Under the pieces are notes generated by a model. That model saw only the letters and a program-made list of their open reading frames with translations, ran no database searches and was not told the origin of the DNA. Positions 1 to 7,158 of a DNA stretch of 64,000 nt are shown one piece after another; positions within the stretch are counted from its first letter, which is position 1; each line of letters opens with the position of its first letter. The DNA lies in the NCBI RefSeq assembly GCF_019458025.1, contig NZ_JAHZUY010000012.1, forward strand, positions 17,421-81,420. The letters are read 5' to 3'. The DNA comes from Caldovatus aquaticus (GTDB lineage: Bacteria; Pseudomonadota; Alphaproteobacteria; Acetobacterales; Acetobacteraceae). The position numbers and the translations under genes were made by a program.

Positions 1-1480
1 CCGAGAACAGGATGCCGTAGGCGGAGAGCGTGCCGGGCTCGCGCGGGAAGATCACCTCGGCGATGCCGACCTCGGCCGCCACCTCGGTCGCGTGCAGGCC
101 GCCGGCGCCGCCGAAGGAGAGCAGCGCGAAGTCGCGCGGGTCGAGCCCCTTCTCGAACAGGGAGAGGCGGATGGCGGCGCCGAGATTGGCGTTGGTGACG
201 GTGAGGATGCCCTCCGCCGCGCCCTCGGGCGAGAGGCCGAGCCGCGCGCCCACCCGGCGCGCGATCGCCGCGCGCGCCGCCGCCGGGTCGAGGCGCATCA
301 TCCCGCCGAGGAAGTAGCCGGGATCGAGCCGGCCGAGGACGAGGCTGGCATCGGTCACGGTCGGCTCGGTCCCGCCGCGGCCATAGGCCACGGGCCCGGG
401 CTGCGCCCCGGCGCTCCGCGGCCCGACCGTCAGGCGCCCCCCGGCGTCCACCGCGGCGATCGAGCCGCCGCCCGCGCCGATGGTGCGCATCTCCACCATC
501 GGCAGGCGCACGGGCAGGCGGTCGATCTCGCCCTGGGTCACGACCGAAACGCGGCCGTCCTGCACCACCGAGACGTCGAAGGAGGTGCCGCCCATGTCCA
601 CCGCGACCAGGTTCGGCCGGCCGAGGAGCTGCGCCAGCCGCCCCGCCGCCAGCGCCCCGCCCGAGGGGCCGGAGAGCAGGAGCCGCGCCGGCTGCTCCGC
701 GGCGGTGCGCAGGCTGCACACGCCGCCGTTGGACTGCACGAGGAGGACGCGCGGCCGGAAGCCGCCCTCGCCCAGCCGCCGCTCGAGCCGCTCGAGATAG
801 GCCCGCACCACTGGCATCAGCAGCGCGTTGAGCACGGTGGTGGAGGTGCGCTCGTATTCGCGGATCTCCGGGCTGACCTCGGAGGAGAGGGAGAGCGGCA
901 GGTCCGGGCGCGCCGCCCGGAGCAGCGCGGCGAGGCGCCGCTCGTGCGCCGGATTGGCGTAGGCGTGCAGCAGCGAGATGGCGACGCACTCCGCGCCGAG
1001 CGCCGCGATCCGCGCGAGCAGCGCGGGCAGGGCGGCCTCCTCCAGCGGGCGCTCGACGGTGCCGTCGGCGCGCAGCCGCTCGGCCACGCCGAGGCGGCGG
1101 TCGCGCGGGATCAGCACCGGGAAGGGGTCGGGCGCGAGGGCGTAGATGTCGCGGCGGACGTGCCGGTTGATCTCCAGCACGTCCTCGAAGCCGGCGGTGG
1201 TGAGCAGCACGCCGCGCGCGAGGCGGCGCTCCAGCACCGCGTTGGTGGCGATGGTGGTGCCGTGCAGCAGCAGGCCGACCTCGGCGAGGGCGAAGCCGAA
1301 GTGCGCGGCCGCCTCGCGCACGCCGGTCACGAGGCCGAGCGAGGGGTCGTCCGGCGTGGTCGGGGTCTTCCAGGCGTGCACCAGGCCGGTGCGGGCGTCG
1401 AAGATCTGGAGGTCGGTGAAGGTGCCGCCGATGTCCACGGCGATCCGCACCGGGCGGAGGGGCTCGTCGCTCTGGGTCAC
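1..1480 (-). CDS. hydantoinase/oxoprolinase subunit A (HyuA-like), 3' end cut by window
   Basis: This is the N-terminal 493 residues of a hydantoinase A/N-methylhydantoinase family protein; the stop lies beyond the window edge, and the family usually runs to about 680-700 residues. The ASKHA-type phosphate-binding motif DIGGTFTD sits at residues 16-23, a second VDMGGTSFDVSV motif follows the central region, and HGTTIATNAV is also present. These proteins use ATP to open cyclic imides such as hydantoins or 5-oxoproline, normally with a HyuB partner, which could lie left of the window. The GTG start follows an AGGA about ten bases upstream; a TTG directly before it is an alternative. The RraA-family gene lies 100 bases upstream on the same strand. 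The true substrate cannot be read from sequence. Confidence 0.88.
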   Translation of the reverse strand, partial: MTQSDEPLRPVRIAVDIGGTFTDLQIFDARTGLVHAWKTPTTPDDPSLGLVTGVREAAAHFGFALAEVGLLLHGTTIATNAVLERRLARGVLLTTAGFEDVLEINRHVRRDIYALAPDPFPVLIPRDRRLGVAERLRADGTVERPLEEAALPALLARIAALGAECVAISLLHAYANPAHERRLAALLRAARPDLPLSLSSEVSPEIREYERTSTTVLNALLMPVVRAYLERLERRLGEGGFRPRVLLVQSNGGVCSLRTAAEQPARLLLSGPSGGALAAGRLAQLLGRPNLVAVDMGGTSFDVSVVQDGRVSVVTQGEIDRLPVRLPMVEMRTIGAGGGSIAAVDAGGRLTVGPRSAGAQPGPVAYGRGGTEPTVTDASLVLGRLDPGYFLGGMMRLDPAAARAAIARRVGARLGLSPEGAAEGILTVTNANLGAAIRLSLFEKGLDPRDFALLSFGGAGGLHATEVAAEVGIAEVIFPREPGTLSAYGILFS

Positions 1481-1580
1481 CAAGGCGTTCCTGGGGTCCT
1501 GCGGACGGGGCGCGCAGTGTGCGGCGCCCCGGCGCGCCTGACCAGGGGCGGCGGCGCCGGGGGAGCGCCGTGCGGGGCGG

Positions 1581-2249
1581 TCAGCCGCCGGCGCGGCCGC
1601 GCTCGATCAGCGCCGCGGAGCCGACGATCTCGGCGTAGCGCTCGCCGGCGTCGAGGCGGGCGAGGGTGCGCTTCTCCTCCTCCTGCATGGCGATGGCCCG
1701 CCGCGCCGCCCACTCGATGTCGGCGGGGTCGAGCACGAGGACGCCGTTCTCGTCCGCGAACACCGCATCGCCGGGTCGCACCGCCACGCCGCCGCAGGAG
1801 ACCGGCACGCAGAAGCCGCCGCCCAGGCCGAGGATCTTGGTCGTGACCGGGGAGAGCCCGCGCGCCCAGACCGGGACGCCGCAGGCGCGCAGCTCGGCGA
1901 TGTCGGTCACGAAGCCGTCCACCACGATGCCGGCGAGGCCGGCCTTGCGTGCGGCATAGGCCACCGCCCCGCCGACGCAGGCGTGGCGGAGGTCGCCGCA
2001 GCGGTCGATCACCAGCACGTCGCCCGGCCGCGCCTGGCCGACGGCGTGGTGCACCATGACGGCATCGGCCCCCGGGGCGCGCACCGTCACGGCGGTTCCG
2101 GCGATGCGGACGCCGGGGAGCAGGGCGCGGATCGCGGGGTCGAGGAAGCCGGTGTGCAGGAAATGGCCGATCGTCGCCGGCTCCGCCTGGCGCAGCAGGT
2201 CGAGCAGGCGGTCCCCGATCGGCGGCGGCAGCGGGGCGAGCGTGTACAT
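1581..2249 (-). CDS. RraA-family protein (aldolase/dimethylmenaquinone methyltransferase-like)
   Basis: The 222-residue protein has the RraA/4-hydroxy-4-methyl-2-oxoglutarate aldolase fold: the signature stretch around GGAVAYAARKAGLAGIVVDG is intact, and the length fits the family. Class II aldolases of this family use an adjacent Arg-Asp pair after the DG; here it reads DGFVTDIAEL, so the arginine is threonine while the aspartate is kept. That makes normal pyruvate-aldolase activity doubtful. The start is an ATG preceded by GGGAGG with good spacing. It is divergent from the TRAP transporter and upstream of the hydantoinase gene on the same strand, which suggests a small catabolic unit for an imported organic acid. 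The aldolase name is a family label, not a demonstrated function. Confidence 0.85.
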   Translation of the reverse strand: MYTLAPLPPPIGDRLLDLLRQAEPATIGHFLHTGFLDPAIRALLPGVRIAGTAVTVRAPGADAVMVHHAVGQARPGDVLVIDRCGDLRHACVGGAVAYAARKAGLAGIVVDGFVTDIAELRACGVPVWARGLSPVTTKILGLGGGFCVPVSCGGVAVRPGDAVFADENGVLVLDPADIEWAARRAIAMQEEEKRTLARLDAGERYAEIVGSAALIERGRAGG

Positions 2250-2477
2250 CGGGCCTCCCTCGGCCGTGGCCGGTTGCGGACGGGCCCGGCGTCCGGCGCC
2301 GGCGGCGCGGAGGCGGGCCGCCCGATCTCGCCGCGGTCCGGGACGCCCGGTCAAGGCGGAAGGGCGGCGGCGCGCCGCTTGCCTCGCGCGCGCCGCCAGT
2401 GCCAAGCTTCCCCGGTCCGGAACGGCGCCCGCCCCGGAACTCCCGGGCGCGGAGCGTCCCGAGGGAGGGAGGTTCAC

Positions 2478-3536
2478 GTGACCATGCGCACCCTGCTCGG
2501 CGCCGCCCTCGCGGTGCTGCTGCCGGCGCTGTTCGGCGGCGCCTCGGCGCAGGACCTGCCCAGGCTGCAGTTCAAGGCGATCGGCCTCAACAGCCCGACC
2601 GTCGCCTCGTCCGTGGACGAGATCCCGTTCTGGCGCGAGACGATCCCCCGCGCCTCGAACGGCGCCATCAGCGTGGACATCACGCCGCTCGACCAGATGG
2701 GCATCGACGACAAGACGATGCTCCGCCTGCTCCGCCTCGGCGTGATGGACTTCGCGGGCATGGACATCTCGAAGATGGCGGGCGACGACCCGCGCTTCGA
2801 GGGCTGCGACCTCGCCGGCCTCACGCTCGACATCGAGCGCGCGCGCGCCGCCTGCAACGCCTGGCGGGCGGTGATGGACCGGCAGATGCAGCGCAACTGG
2901 AACGCGCGGCTGCTCGCGATCGGCGGCAACCCGCCGCAGGTGTTCTGGTGCCGCACCGTCGTCCGCGGCCTCGAGGACCTGCGCGGCAAGAAGATCCGCG
3001 TCTTCAACAACACCATGCGCGACTTCCTGCAGGGCATCGGCGCGACCGCGGTCAGCATGGCCTTCGCCGAGGTGGTTCCGGCGCTCAACAACGGCGTCGT
3101 GGACTGCGCCGTGACCGGCAGCCTGTCGGGCAACACCGCGGGCTGGCCGGAGGTGACGCGCTCCCTCTATCCGATGTCGCTCGGCTGGAGCATCAACGTG
3201 CTGGCGGTGAACCTCAACACCTGGAACCGGCTCGAGCCGCGGGTGCAGGCCTTCTTCCTCGAGCAGGCCAGGGCCTACGAGGAGCGCATGTGGAACACGC
3301 TGCGCGAGGCGACGGCGCAGGCGGACAACTGCAACACCGGCCGCCAGCCCTGCACCATGGGGCGGCTCGCCAGCATGACCATCGTGCCGGTCAAGCCGGA
3401 GGAGCAGGAGCTGCACCGGCGCCTGGTCGAGGGGACGGTGCTGGCGAACTGGGCCCGCCGCTGCGGCGCCGAGTGCGCGCGGGAGTGGAACGAGACCGTC
3501 GGCCGGACCCTTGGCCTCGCCGCTCCCGTGCGCTGA
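2478..3536 (+). CDS. TRAP transporter DctP-type substrate-binding protein
   Basis: A secreted 352-residue solute-binding protein of the TRAP class. It begins with a signal peptide (hydrophobic LLGAALAVLLPALFGG, cleavage near ASAQ) and carries the DctP pattern in which an arginine strand (KKIRVFNN) is followed by FAEVVPALNNGVVDCAV. It would capture an organic acid in the periplasm and hand it to the two membrane subunits encoded next. Four cysteines in the last third (DNCNTG, QPCTMG, RCGAECA) could form disulfides. The GTG at 2478 is chosen because GGGAGG lies five bases upstream; the ATG at 2484 is the alternative. The ligand is unknown. Confidence 0.9.
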   Translation: MTMRTLLGAALAVLLPALFGGASAQDLPRLQFKAIGLNSPTVASSVDEIPFWRETIPRASNGAISVDITPLDQMGIDDKTMLRLLRLGVMDFAGMDISKMAGDDPRFEGCDLAGLTLDIERARAACNAWRAVMDRQMQRNWNARLLAIGGNPPQVFWCRTVVRGLEDLRGKKIRVFNNTMRDFLQGIGATAVSMAFAEVVPALNNGVVDCAVTGSLSGNTAGWPEVTRSLYPMSLGWSINVLAVNLNTWNRLEPRVQAFFLEQARAYEERMWNTLREATAQADNCNTGRQPCTMGRLASMTIVPVKPEEQELHRRLVEGTVLANWARRCGAECAREWNETVGRTLGLAAPVR

Positions 3537-3617
3537 GCGCCCGCGCCGCCCGCCGCGGGGCGCAACCGCCGGCGCGCCGCCGCCCGCCGGCGCCGCGCGC
3601 GCGCGAGGAGGCGCCTG

Positions 3618-4202
3618 ATGCTCGCGGCCGCGCACCGCGTGGCCCGGGCGGGCCTCTGGCTCGGCGGGCTGCTGATCCTGCTCGCCGCCCTCCTGATCGG
3701 CGTGGACGTGGCGCTGCGCAAGCTGTTCGTCGCCTCGATCGGCGGCGCGGACGAGCTCGCGGGCTACGCGCTCGCGATCGGCACGGCCTGGTCGCTCGCC
3801 GCCGCCCTGCTCGATCGGGCGCACATCCGGATCGACAGCTTCTACCTGCTGCTCCCGGGCCCGGTGCGCGCGGCGCTGGACCTGATCGGCCTCGCGCTGT
3901 TCGTCGGCTTCTTCGCCCTGGTCGGCTGGCACGGCATCGGCGTGCTGCGGCAGTCCTGGGCCTCGGGCTCGCGCAGCCAGTCGGCGCTGGAGACGCCGCT
4001 CGTGCTGCCGCAGGCGCTCTGGCTCGCGGGCCTCCTCGTGTTCGTGGCGATCGGGGCGGTGCTGTTCCTCGCCGCGCTCGGCCGCCTGCTCGCGGGCGAC
4101 CGCGCCGCGGCCAGCCGCCTCGTCGGCACGCGCTCGGCCCAGGAGGAGGTCGAGGAGGAGATGCGCGCCGCCGCGGCGCGCCGGGAGGCGGTCGGCCCGT
4201 GA
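3618..4202 (+). CDS. TRAP transporter small permease (DctQ family)
   Basis: A 194-residue membrane protein with four predicted transmembrane helices (beginning ARAGLWLGGLLILLAALLIG) and the family's typical length. It is the small subunit that, with the large DctM subunit, forms the sodium-driven TRAP permease in the inner membrane. The ATG follows a GAGGAGG Shine-Dalgarno sequence. The gene lies 81 bases after the binding protein and overlaps the start of the large permease by four bases, so all three are one operon. The C-terminus is a charged, Glu- and Arg-rich cytoplasmic tail. Confidence 0.88.
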   Translation: MLAAAHRVARAGLWLGGLLILLAALLIGVDVALRKLFVASIGGADELAGYALAIGTAWSLAAALLDRAHIRIDSFYLLLPGPVRAALDLIGLALFVGFFALVGWHGIGVLRQSWASGSRSQSALETPLVLPQALWLAGLLVFVAIGAVLFLAALGRLLAGDRAAASRLVGTRSAQEEVEEEMRAAAARREAVGP

Positions 4203-5488
4203 TCGCGACGGCGCTGCTCATCCTGCTCGGGCTGCTCGCGGCCGCGGTGCCGGTGGCGGCGGCGCTCGGCGCGCTCGGCCTCGCGCTCGACCAGATCTAC
4301 GCCCGCTTCCCGCTCTCCCTCGCCATGGGGGAGCTCGCCTGGTCCACCTCCAACTCCTTCCTTCTGGTCGCCATCCCCTTCTTCGTGCTGCTCGGCGAGA
4401 TCCTGCTGCGCTCCGGCATGGCGGAGCGGATGTACGCCGCGCTGGTGCAGTGGATGCCGTGGCTGCCGGGCGGGCTGATGCACTCGAACATCGTCGCCTG
4501 CGGGCTGTTCGCGGCGACCTCCGGCTCCTCCGTCGCCACCGCGGCGACGATCGGCACCGTCGCGCTCGGCGAGGTCGAGCGGCGCGGCTACAACGAGCGG
4601 CTGTTCCTCGGCACCATCGCCGCGGGCGGCACGCTCGGCATCCTGATCCCGCCCTCGATCAACATGATCGTCTATGGCGTGCTGACCGAGACCTCGATCC
4701 CGCAGCTCTACCTCGCCGGCATCCTGCCCGGCGCGGTGCTGACCGCGCTGTTCAGCCTGACGGTGCTGGCGGCGTGCCTGCTGCGCCCCGGCCTCGACGG
4801 GGCGCGGGTGGCGACGAGCTGGGAGGGGCGCTGGCGCTCGCTGCCCGACCTGCTGCCGCCGCTCCTCATCTTCGTCGCGGTGATCGGCTCGATCTACGCC
4901 GGCCTCGCCACGGCGACGGAATCGGCGGCGCTCGGCGTGCTCGCCGCGCTCGCCCTCGCTGCCTGGAAGCGGCGGCTGACGGGGGCGATGCTGCGCGCGG
5001 CGTTCGAGGGCACGATGCGCACCACGGCGATGATCATGGCCATCCTGATCGCCGCCTACTTCCTAAACTTCGTCATCACCTCGATCGGCCTCACCGCGCA
5101 GGTGAACCGCGCCATCACCGGCCTCGGCCTCTCGCCGATGGAGCTGCTCCTGGTGGTGATCGGCTTCTACCTGGTCCTCGGCATGTTCATGGAGACGCTC
5201 TCCATGATGGTGGCGACGGTGCCGATCATCGCCCCGCTCATGTTCCACGCCGGATTCGACCCGGTGTGGTTCGGCGTGCTCGTCATCCTGCTGATGGAGA
5301 CGGCGATGATCACGCCGCCCGTCGGGATCAACCTCTACGTCGTGCAGGGGCTGCGCCGGCGCGGCCGCATCGACGACGTGATCCTCGGCGTCGCGCCCTT
5401 CGTGCTGACGCTGCTCGTCATGATCGCGATCCTGGTCCTGTGGCCGGAGCTCGCGCTCTGGCTGCCGCGCCGCGTCGCCGGAGGCTGA
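4199..5488 (+). CDS. TRAP transporter large permease (DctM family)
   Basis: A 429-residue polytopic membrane protein of the normal size for DctM. Diagnostic stretches are SGSSVATAATIGTVALGE, LGILIPPSINMIVYGVLTETS and, in the second half, LMETAMITPPVGINLYVVQG, which form the two pseudo-repeats of the transport domain. It is the ion-coupled translocation subunit for the solute captured by the upstream binding protein. The GTG start overlaps the stop of the small permease by four bases (GTGA), indicating translational coupling. The stretch after it to 5798 carries no gene. Confidence 0.92.
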   Translation: MIATALLILLGLLAAAVPVAAALGALGLALDQIYARFPLSLAMGELAWSTSNSFLLVAIPFFVLLGEILLRSGMAERMYAALVQWMPWLPGGLMHSNIVACGLFAATSGSSVATAATIGTVALGEVERRGYNERLFLGTIAAGGTLGILIPPSINMIVYGVLTETSIPQLYLAGILPGAVLTALFSLTVLAACLLRPGLDGARVATSWEGRWRSLPDLLPPLLIFVAVIGSIYAGLATATESAALGVLAALALAAWKRRLTGAMLRAAFEGTMRTTAMIMAILIAAYFLNFVITSIGLTAQVNRAITGLGLSPMELLLVVIGFYLVLGMFMETLSMMVATVPIIAPLMFHAGFDPVWFGVLVILLMETAMITPPVGINLYVVQGLRRRGRIDDVILGVAPFVLTLLVMIAILVLWPELALWLPRRVAGG

Positions 5489-5798
5489 CGCCCCCCGGCC
5501 GCCACGCCTGCCGCGCCCGCGCGGACCGCCCCCGGCGCGGGACGCCGTGCGGGAGGCGCAGGCGCTGGTCACCGCACACCACGCCGGCGGGCGCTTCCGC
5601 GCGCATCCCGCCCCCCTTTGAGCGCCACCCGCCGCACGATCCTTCGCCGCCGCGCGCGGCGGGGCGCGGCGGGCCGCCTCCGGCCGCGGCGAGGGGCTAT
5701 GCCGCGCGCGCCCGGCGGCGTAGCCTCGCCGCACGGCACGCGCCCGAGCGGAGTGCCGTCCCGGGCCACAAGGGGAAGCGGGGGAGCCGGAAACGACC
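5489..5798. other. intergenic region before molybdenum hydroxylase operon
   Basis: About 310 bases without a credible gene; open frames here have poor codon-position GC and no homologous look. It separates the TRAP operon from the molybdenum hydroxylase operon on the same strand and should hold the latter's promoter. A TAGCCT at 5721-5726 could be a -10 box, but no convincing -35 is visible. A perfect seven-base inverted repeat follows at 5733-5759. Confidence 0.5.
5733..5759. promoter_or_regulatory. inverted repeat, possible operator or leader hairpin
   Basis: ACGGCAC at 5733-5739 is perfectly complementary to GTGCCGT at 5753-5759, with a 13-base gap. It ends 39 bases before the FAD-subunit start and just after a TAGCCT that could be a -10 box. 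It could be a repressor operator or an mRNA leader hairpin. No regulator gene lies beside it, so this is only a candidate. Confidence 0.3.
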
Positions 5799-6668
5799 AT
5801 GGCCGATATCCAATACCTGGCGCCGCGGACGCTGGACGAGGCGGTGGGCGCCTACGCCGCGGCCGCGGGCGCCGCCCGCATCCTGGCGGGCGGCACCGAC
5901 CTGCTGGTGCAGATGCGGTCCGGCGCCGTGCGGCCCGGGGTGATCATCGACATTAAGAAGATCGCCGAGCTGACCCGCATCGAGGAGACCCCCGACGGCG
6001 GCTTCCGCATCGGCGCCGCGGTCACCGGCGCCGCGCTGGCGGAGCACCCGCGCTTCGGCAAGGTCTGGCCCGGCGTGCTGGAGGCGGTGAACCTGATCGG
6101 CTCGAAGCAGGTGCAGGGCCGCGCCTCGCCGGGCGGCAACCTGTGCAACGCCTCGCCCGCCGCCGACAGCGTGCCGGCGCTGGTCGCGGCCGGCGCGACC
6201 GTGACGGTGCAGGGCCCGAACGGGCGGCGCGAGATGCCGGTGGAGGCGGTTCCCGCCGGCCCGGGCCGCACCAGCCTCGCGCCCGGCGAGATCGTCGTCC
6301 GCTTCACCCTGCCGCCGCGGCCCGCGGGATCGGGCGACGCCTATCTGCGCATGATCCCGCGCACGGAGATGGACATCGCCGTGGTCGGCTGCGGCGTCAA
6401 CCTGACGCTCCGCGACGGCGCCGTCACCGCGGCGCGCGTGAGCCTCGGCGCCGTCGCCCCGACCGTGCTGCTGGTCGAGGACGCGGCGAAGGCCTTGATC
6501 GGCTCGCGGCTCGAGGAGGCGGCGCTGGAGGCCGCCGCCGCCGCCTGCCGCGCCGCCTGCCGGCCGATCAACGACAAGCGCGGGACGATCGCATACCGCA
6601 CCAGGGTCGCGGGGGTGCTGCTGAAGCGCGCCGCCGCGATCGCCGCCGAGCGCGCCGGGAGGGCCTGA
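5799..6668 (+). CDS. xanthine dehydrogenase family, FAD-binding subunit
   Basis: The 289-residue medium subunit of a heterotrimeric molybdenum hydroxylase (CoxM/HcrB type). FAD-binding motifs are AGGTDLL in the N-terminal lobe and SPGGNLCNASPAAD around residue 110; the C-terminal CO-dehydrogenase-flavoprotein domain follows. It passes electrons from the iron-sulfur subunit to an external acceptor. The ATG is preceded by GGGGGAGCC. The 2Fe-2S subunit begins four bases after its stop, so the three genes form one operon. Sequence alone does not give the hydroxylated substrate. Confidence 0.93.
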   Translation: MADIQYLAPRTLDEAVGAYAAAAGAARILAGGTDLLVQMRSGAVRPGVIIDIKKIAELTRIEETPDGGFRIGAAVTGAALAEHPRFGKVWPGVLEAVNLIGSKQVQGRASPGGNLCNASPAADSVPALVAAGATVTVQGPNGRREMPVEAVPAGPGRTSLAPGEIVVRFTLPPRPAGSGDAYLRMIPRTEMDIAVVGCGVNLTLRDGAVTAARVSLGAVAPTVLLVEDAAKALIGSRLEEAALEAAAAACRAACRPINDKRGTIAYRTRVAGVLLKRAAAIAAERAGRA

Positions 6669-6672
6669 GGCC

Positions 6673-7158
6673 ATGGCCAAGCTGCACGTGTCCACCACCA
6701 TCAACGGCGAGCCGGTGGAGTTCCTCTGCTCGCCGCAGCAGAGCATGCTCGAGGTGCTGCGCAACACGCTCGGCCTGACCGGCACGAAGGAAGGGTGCGG
6801 AACGGGCGACTGCGGCGCCTGCAGCATCACGCTGGACGGGCGGCTGGTCTGCTCCTGCCTGATGCTCGCCGCGGAGGCCGAGGGGCGCGAGATCGGCACC
6901 ATCGAGGGCATGGCCCAGGGCGACCGGCTGCATCCGCTGCAGCGGAAGTTCCTCGAGCTCGCGGCGCTGCAGTGCGGCATCTGCACGCCGGGGGTCCTGG
7001 TCGCGGCCAAGGCGCTGCTCGACCGCAACCCCGACCCGACCGAGACCGAGGTGCGCTACTGGCTCGCCGGCAACCTCTGCCGGTGCACGGGCTACGACAA
7101 GATCGTCCGCGCGGTGCTCGAGACGGCGGCGGAGATGAGGGAGGAGGCAGCGCGATGA
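6673..7158 (+). CDS. xanthine dehydrogenase family, 2Fe-2S subunit
   Basis: A 161-residue CoxS/HcrC-type electron-transfer subunit. The plant-type 2Fe-2S cluster is bound by the cysteines of GCGTGDCGACSITLDGRLVC near residues 40-60, and the second cluster by CGICTPG and NLCRCTGYDKIV in the C-terminal helical domain, so both clusters are intact. It links the molybdopterin subunit to the FAD subunit. Its stop overlaps the Mo-subunit start by four bases (ATGA). Length and motif spacing are standard for the family. Confidence 0.95.
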   Translation: MAKLHVSTTINGEPVEFLCSPQQSMLEVLRNTLGLTGTKEGCGTGDCGACSITLDGRLVCSCLMLAAEAEGREIGTIEGMAQGDRLHPLQRKFLELAALQCGICTPGVLVAAKALLDRNPDPTETEVRYWLAGNLCRCTGYDKIVRAVLETAAEMREEAAR

